Notes: generated by a model from the letters alone, not told the origin. Positions 9,861 to 23,000 are shown, numbered from the stretch's first letter. The stretch is 64,000 bases of DNA from Apostichopus japonicus (GCF_037975245.1 NC_092561.1:248001-312000), one strand, 5' to 3'. Translations and numbers: made by a program.

Positions 9861-12531
9861 TTTTTAAGGCCGGACTGCCTGCAGTTATTTGCTCCCAATT
9901 CGGTCTTGAATCCTGCACTTCTTTCCAGAGTAGTATAGGCCCAATGTCGCTGTCGTCAATTTGCATTTTCCGCAACTCAGCATGTGTCCATCTGTGGAAC
10001 CAGGAATATGGTTGACTTTGTGAAATATCTTGATGGTTCTCCACAATTCCAACAGCAGGCTCTGACTCATTTCGTCTGTTTATTACAAACACCTGTCTCA
10101 CGGTCGGCTCCGCAAGATTTGCTTTGTCTGTCTGATCTTCTTTTTCTTCGGATTTTTCACAGTGTCGGCATTCATTGCAGGGGCGTCTTGATAGGGCGTC
10201 AGCGTTACCGTGTATTCTTCCTGGTCGGTGTGTTATGTCAAAGTCATATGTTGAGAGAGTCTCCAACCATCGGGCTAGCTGTCCCTCAGGATTACGAAAG
10301 TTTACTAGCCATCTTAAAGCGCCATGATCAGTTCGAACCACAAACTTGGCTCCATAGAGGTAGTGATGAAAGTGTTTGATCGAGAGAACAATGGCCAGCA
10401 GCTCCTTACGTGTAACGCAATAGTTCCTTTCCGTCTTAGACAGAGCTTTACTGAAGTAAGCTACAACCTTTTCTTGGGTAGACCCTTCAGTCACCTGGGA
10501 CAGTACAGACCCTATGGCAAAGTTACTGGCATCACTGTCGAGGATGAATGCCCGTTTCTCGTCCGGATAGACTAAAATAGGCGCCGACGTGAGCTCCTGC
10601 TTCATCTTTCTGAAAGCAAGTTCACAGTCCTCATTCCATCTAAAGTCCCTTTCTTTTTCAGTTAGGCGAAACAAAGGTGCGCAAATATGGGAGAATCCCT
10701 TTACAAATCGGCGATAGTATGAACATAACCCGACGAAACTACGCACTTCCGTAGTGGAACAGGGAGTAGGCCACTCTAGTACACACCGGACTTTCTCAGG
10801 GTCAGGGGCGATTCCTTCGCTTGAAACGACATGTCCTAGGTAGTTGACCTCCCTTCGGAAAAGATTACACTTTTTCGGGTTGAGCTTTAGTTTCGCCTCA
10901 CGAAGCCTTTGAAAAACGCCAGCAAGTGGTTTAAGAGTTTTCTCGAAGGAGTCTCCATATACGATGACGTCATCAAGATACAGCAAACACGTTTGCCACT
11001 GCAGACCCTTTAACACCCTCTCCATAAGTCTCTCGAACGTCGCCGGGGCGTTACAAAGTCCAAACGGAAGCACCTTAAACTGGAATAGACCACTTCCGGT
11101 AACGAAAGCAGTTTTTGGACGGTCGCGTTCTTGAACCTCAACCTGCCAGTACCCGCTCGCCAGATCGAGCGTTGAAAACCACTTTGCCCCGGAAAGAGTG
11201 TCTAGGGTGTCGTCAATTCGGGGTAGGGGGTACGAGTCCTTCTCGGTTACGTCATTTAGCTTCCTGTAATCGACACAGAACCTAGTGGAGCCGTCTTTCT
11301 TTTTCACTAGTACTATCGGTGACGCCCAAGCACTCATCGAAGGCTCGATAATGTCATGGTCAAGCATTCTCTCCACTTCTATCCGAGCCTCACCCTTACG
11401 GTGTATCGGGAGTCTACGTGGCGCTTGGCGAATTGGTCTTGCCGCCCCTGTGTTAATCTGATGTTGCACCAGGTCTGTTCGTCCGAGGTCCTCTTTTGAT
11501 CTAGCAAAAACATCGGCATTGGCTGCAAGGCATTTCTTGACTTCACCGGCTTGCGCCTCGGTTAATTCAGTACAACTTCGCAATGCAAGCTCCTCTAAAG
11601 GTTCTGTCAACTGAGTAGGCCCAGTAGGCGGTACACCATCACCCCTATTTCTTCCTTGCAGGGTTCTACAGCCCACAGACGGATTGTTTTCTATTACTTC
11701 TGCAGAGTAGCATTCACCTACGAGTGTTCCCTCATACAGTGTAATAGGTCGGTTCGACGGGTTCATCAGTCTCAGCGGTACCAGCTCATTTGAGGGGTCT
11801 ACGAGTATCTTGGCAACCATCACACCATGTCTTTCGGTAAACCTTTCGTTACACTCCACTACAGCAGGTACCTCGACTCCAGCCATTCTTGGAATTCTCG
11901 CTGCTACAATTTTCTCGCTTTCCTGGGGGATCACTACCGTTTTAGCTATCACAACCCTACAACCATCGAAATTCTTTTCGATGTTGTCATGTTGTATACC
12001 TCTAATGGTCAGCTCCCCTTTCCCAGCGTCAATGGTACAGTTATACCTCTGAAGGAAATCGTAACCCAAAAGTGCATCGACATCGATGTCTGCTGCCCAG
12101 ATCTCATGCTCTACTGCAAAGCTACCTACTTTCAACTGGAGTCTACCACACCCCGAGAACGCGAGGGGTCTACCGTCTGCAACAGCCATGTCGAGAGATA
12201 CATCCTTGAGCTCCAAAGTCTTTTTGGCGGACAATTGCTCAAAGAATCCCGTTCGCACTACCGTCAGGTCAGCTCCGGTGTCGACAAGTAAACTCACTTT
12301 GACACCCTCTAGCTCTCCCTGTACGTACAAACCTCTCGCACCTACAGACCGCAACCTCTTCCATGAGAGTGGTACATTGACGGGCTTACCATGTGGACTA
12401 GTCGATCTTTGCCCTACAAGACCGACTTCTCCTCGTTTTCCTGTTTCTTTGTCTCCTCTGCAGGGATAACATATTTCAGGGGGGAAGGACAGTTCCTCCG
12501 AATATGGCCCATCTCTCCACAGTTCCAGCAT
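9826..12531 (-). CDS. pol: aspartic protease, reverse transcriptase, RNase H
   Basis: A 901-codon frame. Retropepsin: LLVDTGAD with the catalytic Asp at 84, and a flap-distal LLGYDFL near 154-160. Reverse transcriptase about 380-600: CVDYRKLND (419-427), FSTLDLASGYWQ with catalytic Asp (452-463), FGLCNAPATF (490-499) and the YLDD box at 518-521. RNase H about 655-785: D665 in LDSDAS, E710, D735 in RTDHG, and GRIHGNADALSR with D778. The frame is -1 relative to gag and overlaps it by 118 bases, so the first ATG at 12531 is probably not the natural start; translation most likely enters by -1 frameshifting from gag. It ends early at 9826, just past a run of seven T (plus strand, 9859-9865), where family similarity jumps to the next frame. 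Motif order and YLDD mark it as Ty3/Gypsy. Confidence 0.95.
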   Translation of the reverse strand: MLELWRDGPYSEELSFPPEICYPCRGDKETGKRGEVGLVGQRSTSPHGKPVNVPLSWKRLRSVGARGLYVQGELEGVKVSLLVDTGADLTVVRTGFFEQLSAKKTLELKDVSLDMAVADGRPLAFSGCGRLQLKVGSFAVEHEIWAADIDVDALLGYDFLQRYNCTIDAGKGELTIRGIQHDNIEKNFDGCRVVIAKTVVIPQESEKIVAARIPRMAGVEVPAVVECNERFTERHGVMVAKILVDPSNELVPLRLMNPSNRPITLYEGTLVGECYSAEVIENNPSVGCRTLQGRNRGDGVPPTGPTQLTEPLEELALRSCTELTEAQAGEVKKCLAANADVFARSKEDLGRTDLVQHQINTGAARPIRQAPRRLPIHRKGEARIEVERMLDHDIIEPSMSAWASPIVLVKKKDGSTRFCVDYRKLNDVTEKDSYPLPRIDDTLDTLSGAKWFSTLDLASGYWQVEVQERDRPKTAFVTGSGLFQFKVLPFGLCNAPATFERLMERVLKGLQWQTCLLYLDDVIVYGDSFEKTLKPLAGVFQRLREAKLKLNPKKCNLFRREVNYLGHVVSSEGIAPDPEKVRCVLEWPTPCSTTEVRSFVGLCSYYRRFVKGFSHICAPLFRLTEKERDFRWNEDCELAFRKMKQELTSAPILVYPDEKRAFILDSDASNFAIGSVLSQVTEGSTQEKVVAYFSKALSKTERNYCVTRKELLAIVLSIKHFHHYLYGAKFVVRTDHGALRWLVNFRNPEGQLARWLETLSTYDFDITHRPGRIHGNADALSRRPCNECRHCEKSEEKEDQTDKANLAEPTVRQVFVINRRNESEPAVGIVENHQDISQSQPYSWFHRWTHAELRKMQIDDSDIGPILLWKEVQDSRPNWEQITAGSPALKKLLEPMGSLTS

Positions 12532-13871
12532 TTGATAGTTTTCCGCCTTTCTTGGCCTTCCTTTGACACATTTGTGTTGTTCACTAAGAGCAGTTTCTGT
12601 AGCTGTTTAGTAAGTTCGGAGAATCCTTCGGTCATTGCTGTCGCTAGTGTTTTACTAATATCATCTATCGCACCACACTTGTTTTCCTGACCTTCTGTCT
12701 TCTCTGATACAACTCTTACTACAGCCCTCTTCTGGGTGTCCTTCCTCTGTTCGGAGAAGGTGAAGGCCTCCAGCTCGGCTGCAATGCTCACTGCTTCCTC
12801 CAGGGTCTTGGGTCTTGACTGATATATCTTCCATCTGATGTCACGGTCGCTTATGGCATCTATAAAGAACTCTTTTGATAGGGTCTCCTTTATCTCAATA
12901 GAGGCATTAGGGTAAGCACGGGAGAGAAGTCGCTGTATATCATGGGCCAGTTCTGGAATACTCTCCCCTTGTTGTCGGGTCCTGTTACGTAAGAGCGTTC
13001 TGAATAGTTCTGTCTGGTTAGCTCTCCCGAATCTTTGTTCGAGCGCATCCGTGAGAGATTCAAATCTTCTTCTCTTCGATGCATCAAGATCAGCAAGGAC
13101 AGCCTGTGCTGGGCCCCTCAGGCTTGCCGCTAGTTGTAACGCCCTTGTTATCTCATCCCAACCGTTTAGTTCTGATATTAGCTCAAACTGAACTATGTAA
13201 TCCTCCCAGGGTGTTGAGCCATTAAATGAGGGCGCTGTTACCCTGGAAACACTCAAATTGGGGGCCTGGGGCTCATACTGCGGGTGCCACATTCTTTGCC
13301 GACTGATTTTTTCATCATTGCTCATAGACAACCTTCGATTATTCCCTTCCTCCCGCCATGGATACCCTGGTCTCATACCTGGTCGCAATTCGTTTGTTCT
13401 AAAACGCCCCCGGTCGTAGGCCGGAGCGCTTTCATATGCCTCTGTCGGCTGCTGCATTACCATTTGTTCCCTTGGGCCACCCCGTGGTTGCCATCTACTC
13501 GCCTCCAGGGCATCCTCTCTAGCTGTCCTCTTGTATCCCTGGTTCATCAACGGACGGCGGTCTTCGTCTCCCCAAGCTTCACCACGTTCGTCGGCCAATT
13601 CATACGATCTGCCTACCGTCGGGCGACGGTTTTCGTCCCTCAGAGCCTCTGGACCCACAAGAAAGTCAGCCAACCTGTCGCCGTCCCCTTTATCTCCCCA
13701 GCCAGGCTCGTCTTGATATTTCGTCGTTTGTATCGGCCCTCCACATGATCTCGGTCTAACTGGCACGTTCAGAGGATCGAATTCATCCACATCAGGGATG
13801 TTCTCGTCCGGAAGTGACCACGTAGCCGGCTCGTTCACCACAGACTGTTCAAAAGGGTTAGTCCCAGACAT
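12414..13871 (-). CDS. gag: capsid/nucleocapsid protein of the LTR element
   Basis: 485 residues from the ATG at 13871, 54 bases after the 5' LTR. The N-terminal third is polar and Arg/Gly-rich. The middle (about 210-390) has the pattern of the retrotransposon Gag/capsid domain: hydrophobic helices around ALQLAASLRGPAQAVLADL and the FESLTDALEQRFG stretch. A single CCHC zinc knuckle, CWNCGEMGHIRRNC, sits at 448-461, followed by a Glu/Lys-rich tail. It would form the particle and bind element RNA. The stop at 12414 lies inside the start of pol, one frame away. A possible slip site GGAAAAC (minus strand, 12435-12441) lies in the overlap, but it is not a strict X-XXY-YYZ heptamer. No breaks seen. 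Confidence 0.92.
   Translation of the reverse strand: MSGTNPFEQSVVNEPATWSLPDENIPDVDEFDPLNVPVRPRSCGGPIQTTKYQDEPGWGDKGDGDRLADFLVGPEALRDENRRPTVGRSYELADERGEAWGDEDRRPLMNQGYKRTAREDALEASRWQPRGGPREQMVMQQPTEAYESAPAYDRGRFRTNELRPGMRPGYPWREEGNNRRLSMSNDEKISRQRMWHPQYEPQAPNLSVSRVTAPSFNGSTPWEDYIVQFELISELNGWDEITRALQLAASLRGPAQAVLADLDASKRRRFESLTDALEQRFGRANQTELFRTLLRNRTRQQGESIPELAHDIQRLLSRAYPNASIEIKETLSKEFFIDAISDRDIRWKIYQSRPKTLEEAVSIAAELEAFTFSEQRKDTQKRAVVRVVSEKTEGQENKCGAIDDISKTLATAMTEGFSELTKQLQKLLLVNNTNVSKEGQERRKTIKCWNCGEMGHIRRNCPSPLKYVIPAEETKKQENEEKSVL
12435..12441 (-). promoter_or_regulatory. Possible -1 ribosomal slip site between gag and pol
   Basis: Minus-strand GGAAAAC in the gag frame, inside the 118-base gag/pol overlap. 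pol is in the -1 frame, so a slip of this type is required somewhere in the overlap. The heptamer is imperfect and I did not establish a downstream structure. Confidence 0.25.
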
Positions 13872-13904
13872 CTCGACTCGGTCCAGACTACCAGATAGGC
13901 ACTA

Positions 13905-13924
13905 GAATCCCATCGCTGCCACCA
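13905..13924 (-). other. Primer-binding site, tRNA-Leu type
   Basis: The minus strand next to the 5' LTR reads TGGTGGCAGCGATGGG after one spacer base. Read on the plus strand this equals the 3' end of a tRNA, GAATCCCATCGCTGCCACCA. From general knowledge of eukaryotic leucine tRNAs (3' end CGCTGCCA plus CCA), tRNA-Leu is the best fit, with one apparent mismatch in the T arm. Confidence 0.75.
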
Positions 13925-14239
13925 ATGTAACGCCGCCAACGTCTGGTAGTGTAAAACCTGTCTCGAAACCAACTGGAGGAGGGTAGGGGAGGTAGATGGG
14001 GGACGGGTACAGATTAACTCTAAATCAGGAGGCAGACACCAGAGTTGTAAGATTAATAAAAGTATAATTTCTCATCTCGTTCTACATCTACAGCGTATAA
14101 TACAATATTTACATTTGCCCAATATAACGCACTGGGGTCGGGCACAACCCAATGATAAACATGGCTAAGTTAGACTGGGCTGCGCAAGGGTCGGGCAGTC
14201 TAGACGTCTGCAATCCACCGGTGTCGGGCAGCACAGGCT

Positions 14240-14374
14240 TCGGGCATTCCGCTTGACTCGGGCAGCGCAGGTGTCGGGCAATCCGCTGGACTCGGGCAGC
14301 GCAGGGGTCGGGCAATCCGCTGGACTCGGGCAGCGCAGTGGTCGGGCAATCCGCTGGACTCGGGCAGCGCAGAG
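14240..14374 (-). repeat. 34-bp tandem repeats inside the 5' LTR
   Basis: One diverged unit and three full units (steps of 34 from 14272). The partner array in the 3' LTR has four full units. Confidence 0.9.
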
Positions 14375-14608
14375 ATGCGGGCACTCTAAAATGCTTAAAC
14401 ACATTTGTTTGGACTTAGCAAATATCAAAGGCTTTACCACGAGCCGCCGGAAGGAAAGTTCCTCGTCTTGCACTCGACCGACTCTCCGACCCTCTGACTC
14501 TCTCATTTACAAAAGAACCCTGCATTAAATACCCCGAAAATAACCCCCGTTTACACACGTCCGTACATAAACTGTAAAAAAAAGGCTTAGACCAATCAGG
14601 GACTACTT

Positions 14609-14618
14609 GTATATATAA
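14609..14618 (-). promoter_or_regulatory. TATA-like box in the 5' LTR
   Basis: TTATATATAC on the minus strand, about 220 bases into the LTR, with an inverted CCAAT (ATTGG) about 14 bases downstream of it. Position is plausible for the element promoter, but no start site can be read from sequence alone. Confidence 0.35.
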
Positions 14619-14829
14619 CTACGGTGAGTTGCGACCAACGGGATCGCCTCACACACCCACCGCCGTGCCTGCCTATGCCAGTCACGGGAATACATCGATA
14701 TAGCAAAATTACGTAATCAGTTCCTGTTCCGGATAAACATCTCTCGTTACCTCCGCGGAGCGCAACAGATGTTACCCCTGAGGGAGCGAAACGTATCTCA
14801 CTAAGGAAAAGTCGAAGCTTTCCGCTACA

Positions 14830-14833
14830 ATAT
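14830..14833. other. Target-site duplication of the LTR element (right)
   Basis: ATAT after the terminal CA of the 5' LTR, matching 6231-6234. Confidence 0.6.
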
Positions 14834-14944
14834 AGTAGTATTCTATAGCTGTTATATAGTTCCCTTCTATCAATCCTTCTGTGAACATTAGCTTGGGGTG
14901 TTTCTTTCATACTTATTCAACTTTTTCTTTTTTGTCAATTTTAG

Positions 14945-16515
<1,571 letters not shown>

Positions 16516-16595
16516 TATTGCATGTAATGTTTCTGCCAAATCTTTCGATTTGTCGGATGAACGTTGAACGGGGACAAAGGTCTCATTCGACTCTG

Positions 16596-16601
16596 AATAA
16601 A
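16596..16601 (+). other. Polyadenylation signal of the EF-hand gene
   Basis: AATAAA about 80 bases downstream of the TAG stop at 16513-16515. Confidence 0.55.
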
Positions 16602-16774
16602 ACCATTCATGTCCATATATGGTCAGCTCTATACAAATTTGACATGAAATAATAGATCTATAAAGAAATGGATTATGCCCGTATCTTTCTAACTACTTCT
16701 CCTGTTGCACACTTACTTATGTTGTCCATGTGCCAGACAAGGAAAGTTTTTTAGGACGCAATAGTCTAATAACT

Positions 16775-17073
16775 CAGCCGATTCACACAGAGATTACAGT
16801 AACTGCTGTAAATCTTTGAACTTTTGTACCACAGTAAATACTGGATCGTGCTGACAAATCTGATAAATCGGTAGCATGTGCTATAAGGATTACAGTAAGA
16901 ACTGAGGATATGTGTAATCCCAACAACTTGATTTGTTGGAATTACACATATCCTCAGTTCTTACTGTAATCCTAATAGCACATGCTACCGATTTATAGCA
17001 CGATCTAGTTTTTACTGTGGTACAAAACTTTAAAATTTACAGTAGTAACTGTGTTCTATGTGTGTATCGAGTG
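16775..17073 (+). mobile_element. Palindromic MITE-like element, copy 1
   Basis: 299 bases that fold back over nearly their whole length: GTAAGAACTGAGGATATGTG on the left pairs with CACATATCCTCAGTTCTTAC on the right, and GCATGTGCTAT pairs with ATAGCACATGC. Ends are CAGCCGATTCACACAGAGA and, inverted, CACTCGATACACACATAGA. Flanks AATAACT (16768-16774) and AATAATT (17074-17080) form a 7-bp duplication with one mismatch. No coding capacity, so it is a non-autonomous DNA transposon. Related copies lie at 31367 and 48912. Confidence 0.85.
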
Positions 17074-17080
17074 AATAATT

Positions 17081-20000
17081 CATTAAGTGCTATGGCAACA
17101 TGCCATTTAGATACATACCAATCTAGTTTGAATTGTCTGCTAATAGATATGAATTAACCTACGAAGTGTCAAATTTCTGAATAAGAACATTAAATTAAGC
17201 TAAGTTCAAAGAATACTAAAATATAGATCTTGTTATCAGATGGCTTTGCTCTGTACAAAAAAAAGGAAAATACACTCTTTGAGAAAAGAATTGTGCGTGA
17301 TGTTGTGTTCCCTGCAACGTACGAATGTTGCATGTATATTGTACATGTACATAGCTCACATATCTATACATGAATTACACACTTTAAATAGTGATTAAAG
17401 TGATATAATACGTATAACACCATATCATTACTTTTTTTTGAAAACATTATTAAACATCTATTTATTTCGTTTCTTTAACAATTCAATTGTTCACTTGGTA
17501 TAAAACAACAACGATGAATAAAGATATGTTTGAACTAATGAAAGTGATATGTTAAATACCATCACTGCCTTATATTTCTGATGGTCAACAACGATCGTGT
17601 TTAAGCACATCACTATCGGTGAAAATAGCGACGAAAACACGATTTGCTTTACACGTAAGCTGATTTTGCCATTGGCGCTATTATTGTGCTGCTTTAAATA
17701 AGCATGATGAATTTGCAGATGATGAAAGATAGGGAAGTCTAAATGTTTAATACATTATGAATCAAATATAACTGTAAAGATCGTATCACTAAATATCATA
17801 TAGTAACTGCCTTCGATAAATAGATTTGAGAAGTTTACCTAATCTAAAGTTACCTAGTTGTTCCATATTTGTTACTGACATGTGCAGCGAGAAACCGTCC
17901 TTCATAATCCAATAAAAAGGAATTACTTCTTTGCGTTGATTTGCAATCTTTGAGACTGTCAAAAGCGATTATCAAGTACTGTTTTTGTTTTTGCTTTGTC
18001 AATTGGAATGCCCAAAACGTGGCCACATTGTGTGTGATGTGGATTATAAAGTCACCAATTTGTTTAAGTTTCATTGTCGAATTCCCCAGCATGTCGCTGC
18101 CGTCAACAATGAAAAATACTGAGAATTGACTATGCAGTTAGCCATATGTCAACGGCCTTTAATATCTGATCATTCCACTGTCTTCATACAAAATATAACT
18201 ACCTCGCATAATATGCCGTAAATGACATGTTACATAGGCAAGAAAGTAGCAGCAAATATTAATAATAGTACCAACAACGCAGGCTTAAAAGGTTATATTG
18301 CTATGAATTCATCGGTTTTACTCACGTAAATCTAGTTAAAATAATAGCTGCATGCAGCATTTGATACCCAGTTCAACTGCACCGAATTAATTCAAGGTAG
18401 CAATGCAATGTTTTTTATGCACCTTTAGACATTATGTTGAAATAATTAATTAAATTAGACAGTTCATTTACAGCTGAGATGATTAAAGTCCACTCGCATT
18501 ACAAAGTGGCAACGGATGCTATAGCTAAAAGGGTTGCCATCATACCATGGTTGCATAGCGCACGGAGTCTTGTAAAAAGTTTGATCATCATTCGGCACCG
18601 TTGGGGACAAGCAAAGAATAAATAATTTAAAAAAATATTTGTTTCAGAAAGAGAAGTTTTATTTACACCCACACAACTTCTCAAGTAAGACTTCCATTCA
18701 CCTTGAAACCAGTGGGTAGTACGCTGCGTGGAGGCGGCTTTAAAACCTTTAAATAGAGCGGTAGGGAGAATTTGATGGGACGCGACGATGAAGAAGAAGA
18801 CAAAGAAGAAGACTGGAAATTCTCTGGAAAAGGTGGGTGAAAATATGAATTTAAAAAAGATTCTGACAACAGCAGAATGATGATGTCATCATGGCAATTT
18901 CTCTGTAATGCTTTTGTTTGTCTTCATCATATGTCACCCACTTATCCACACAATAAGTGTATATTTCTACCAAAAAGTCACGTTTTGATTCAATTCTAAA
19001 TGACAGCGAAGCGAACATTCCTACTGCATAATATTCTCAAAGATCTGTCACGATGACATCACAGACTACCTACTGTAATTCATTTCCTGAAAGAGTCGAG
19101 GTTTATCCAGTCAAACTTCCATTGTTACATTCACTCGATCACCCATATCTCGAGTTAGGAACACGACATTAAAAGGATTGTCTGGTGGCCCAAAAAAATT
19201 ACCTTAAAAAGTGATAAATAATTTTCCAAACATGTTGTCAAAAGTATGAGAACGATAATGTTGCGTTTAACAGAGAAACGATTTTAATCGTTAAGGATGG
19301 ATATTTCCAATATGATTTGAACAGTACAGAACGTGACGTCATCTACGCTAATGCAGATTGCGACATAACCCACGCTCCGTATAGTACCTACAGTAATCAC
19401 CACAAAAACCGCATTTGTATACAGATTAATTTTTTCCTTAATTTTCGGTGAAATTTCTTATAAATTAGATATGTTTTCAAAAACTCCTTAAGCCGTCATA
19501 TATGTAGTAGATCGGTGGTTTCGTGTTCTTTGTGTAGCACAAGGTAAATTTTAACAGCTGACTCTTCGCTCTTTATAAATCGCGCTATCCAGCTCCAACG
19601 CGAAGAATGTTCGCATGTAGGCTACTCTAACGTTTACAATCGGACAGTTCTGCGAAGCCTAAGCTTCTCGGTACTACATTCTGCTCTGACATCGATTCCA
19701 CCAAGTTTCATCTTTTGGTGTTCCGAATACTTTCAAGTTTCCTTTTACTGTCAATTTGATCCGTGAATTTTATTTCTGCGATTTCGAAGAACAGTTTATG
19801 AACTGTGGTTTGAGTGTGAGAGTATATAGTGTGCAACGCTATACGTATACCAACTGGGCATGGTACAATAGGCTATATACGTTCGCTATATACGTTATAT
19901 ATAGTAGGCAATCACCTGTGCGTGTACAATTAAGTGAGAGTGTATTTGCTGCGGAAATGGGAGTGCTAACTTCAAGTCGCCTGTTTTGCCTATTTGCCTG

Positions 20001-23000
20001 CACTACGTCAATCACCATATTGAAGCGTTCGAAAAAACGGTACTTTTGGTGAGAAACTGGTGAATTTGAAAACCAGATTTCTTACAAGAAGAAAACGTCG
20101 AATGGGGACAATTTTTATATGGTTAAAAAGAGAAAAATAATAACTACAAGGACAATGTATCAAAATCTTCCACCAGACAATTCCTTTAAGATGGGTTTTT
20201 AAAGTAACATTGTGAAATTGTGTTCCCTTCAAGGCAAATGTTTCATGGTCGGCCAACTAAATAGCATTCACAGAAGCACAAAGAACAATGAATTTTATTA
20301 GGTCGTGGTACATTCATAAAGAAATAGTTTTAGCACATGATTAGTATCATCTCAATATGTTCTAGATCTGTACAGGGTTTTTCACGTCAATGTCATTTCA
20401 TTTCAACATATTCGAGTAAACTACGTGGATGTTACAAGAGATCAAAACAGAAATGCGTCGTGAACTACTATAGGGAGTTTGAAGTAGCTTTACCTTTACT
20501 TAGATCGCCGCTAATTAGATGGAAATGCATAAGGTCTAATTAGTTCGTCCTTGTCCATCCTATGCATCAACAAAGATAAACGAACAACGCCGTGTAATAA
20601 GGTTGTTTGATTATGTGATTGCTATGATCCCTCCCGGAGAAATGGAAATCCGTCAGTAGGAATGAATTACAATAGTTCGTTTCTAGCGGTACATAAAATA
20701 TTCAGTGGTTTGGAAATATCATATTGTGATAGAAGTAGGAAGGAAAACTTCTATAAATAATAAGTGAAGCAACAAAATCAGAAACTTAGAGATATGTAAA
20801 GTAAACCACGAGAGCATAATATGACGTGATGGACTTCCAAGTAAGCCTCGAAATGAGATAGTAAGTAAAGGAAGTCGCAGTAGCCCCGAGGGTCATACTT
20901 TATAAAATATGACTCTTATGTTCAAATGAGAGCTGAGAATATTATCTTGCAAAACGGTGCTTGATGCAGATTAAGATTATAGACTTGCCTTTTAACGACA
21001 AGAGAATCGCCGTCTTCGAGAAAATGGTTTCGGTTTACAACATCAATTTTATCTTCTTGTGCACAAAGTAGAAAGTTTACACATTTCGATATGTCTGCCT
21101 TATTAAAGTAGAGTATTAGACTACATATGAATCAATTAAAGAAACAAAGTTAACAAATATTACAACTCTTAAATTCGTCGAAGTTAATTAGTATTTGCAC
21201 CGACAAGTTGTAGGAGTCTAAAGTTGTACACATTTCCTGAGGTTTTCGACCATCCAAAATAATTCAAGGCAATGAGGAATGGCAAAGTAGCGAAGTAAGT
21301 TACTTAATCGGAGAAAAAAGAGGGACAAAAGTGAAAGAATGTTTGAAGTTTCAACATGATGGTGACATGGTGATGTTTCATTAAAATGTCTGGGTGCAGT
21401 GAAGTTAGTGACCTTTAATCGTTGATGCCTACATGACTTTCTTTTAATCATTCCTTAAGGTAAAAAAGAAAGGGAAAAAACAAAATTTCATCCGAGTTGC
21501 AAACTTGTGTAAATATTCAATCTCGTGAGAGCTTGTTTTGATAGCACAAACATAACTTTATTGGTTTTACGTCATTATTCAGTTGTAAAACTACATCAGT
21601 TGCGCATGAACCAAGAGCGTAAAACCAGATACTCTCATTGGCATTAAATAACCTATTCATATGATGAAGATGAACGATTGTTGTCTCTTAATTGAATGAC
21701 TCGTCCTCCGGGCTCAACCTATTTTGAAATTTATAAAGTGCCATCTACCGTAGATAGCGTCACGTGCACTTCTCTTGTATATACCTGTAGTTAATCAACA
21801 CGACAGGTACTAGCGTGTGACTCCATGGACAATCGGTAATTGATATGTTATTCGTACCCTTTGATGAAACTTCAAATACCATTTGCCTACAATCATCAAT
21901 TACTATGACTTTATCACCCCTCGCAGTCTACCTGCCTTCCGTTAAAGAGGTGTCAGGGATATTTGCTGTCATATTCTCATCTGAAAACGTAATTTTTACA
22001 TATTCGAAACGCCTTTAGACGGCAAACTATATTACTGGCATATAGGGTCCGTTCAAGTATCCATAGTATACGTCTCAGAATCAATATGTCAACACCATAC
22101 TACTAATTTATATTGAACGGTTATCTAAAATTATGGGAATTTTACTGAAGGAAAGCCATTTACCTGAACTTGACCACTTATTGCCCTAACGAAAAGGATA
22201 AGAAGAAAATGTCAAGTTGTTTCGTTTTCAAGCTGTAGTTTCCATTCGCAAAGTTGTTTTATCGACATACAAGTAAACTTCATATCTACAACAAAATATG
22301 AACTAAATAAAGTATTTACTTTACGACATTTCATGAAGTTATTGAAGAACTATACAATCCTTTATATATAACATTAAAACAAAACGATATCTATAGTGAT
22401 TTATATCAAGTGATACAAAAAAACAAAAAAGACAAATTACATAAAATCTGAAGCTGTAAAGTCACCTGCAGAATTTGTTGGTCAGTTTTATAGTGTGTGT
22501 CTGAGATGAAATGGAAGTGGACAACTTTTGGCTGTAGGATCAATTTGTAAAATAAACTTAGGTTCTTCCAGACTTGAGAGAAATTAAGTTAATGTTGAAT
22601 GTTAGCAGATAGTGAAAGGTATAGATATTGACATATGCACTGTAATTCTGGCTAACAACTTTATTGGGAATCTCGTTGTCGGGCTTAAATTGCTAACAAT
22701 ATCTTATCGGTATTCAGTGATTAATGAAAATCAAATCAGTAACTATAACAAGCCTTAACTTTGGGTACGTATTTTTTTCTCCCTTTTCATTTCATTTCTA
22801 AAATGATTTAATATATCTCATACCCCTTTAAATTTCCCTTTACGTCAACACCAAATTGGCTGTAATGTGCCTTATCTGGTGGACTTTGAAAGTAAAAATG
22901 CATTAAGAAGGAAGTAAGCATAAATTGCTTGAAAAATCAAAACAGAGACAAACTAGTTCAGAAAACAGCTTAGTTCGTGATCAAAATTAGTAAGGTAACC

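Larger units (their letters stand above)
6235..14829 (-). mobile_element. Ty3/Gypsy LTR retrotransposon with an extra C2H2 zinc-finger ORF
   Basis: An 8.6-kb element read on the minus strand in the order 5' LTR (13926-14829), tRNA-Leu-type primer site, gag, pol (protease, RT, RNase H, integrase), C2H2 ORF, polypurine tract, 3' LTR (6235-7171). Both LTRs have TG...CA ends in element orientation. They differ by five substitutions, a 1-base indel and one 34-bp repeat unit, so insertion is recent. RNase H before integrase places it in Ty3/Gypsy. After the integrase there is a GPY/F-like region and no chromodomain, so it is not a chromovirus. gag and the third ORF are open, but pol carries two frameshifts, so this copy is probably non-autonomous unless those are sequence errors. 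It ends 115 bases before a centrin-like exon on the plus strand. Confidence 0.95.
13926..14829 (-). repeat. 5' LTR (904 bp)
   Basis: Same sequence as 6235-7171 apart from five substitutions, a 1-base indel and one fewer 34-bp unit. TG...CA ends. It should contain the promoter for the element RNA. Confidence 0.95.

Noticed and set aside
18775-18834. Acidic ATG frame (MGRDDEEEDKEEDWKF) ending at a GTGGGT donor-like site
   Set aside because: Too short, with no partner exon or recognisable family. GA-rich codons easily give such a frame by chance.
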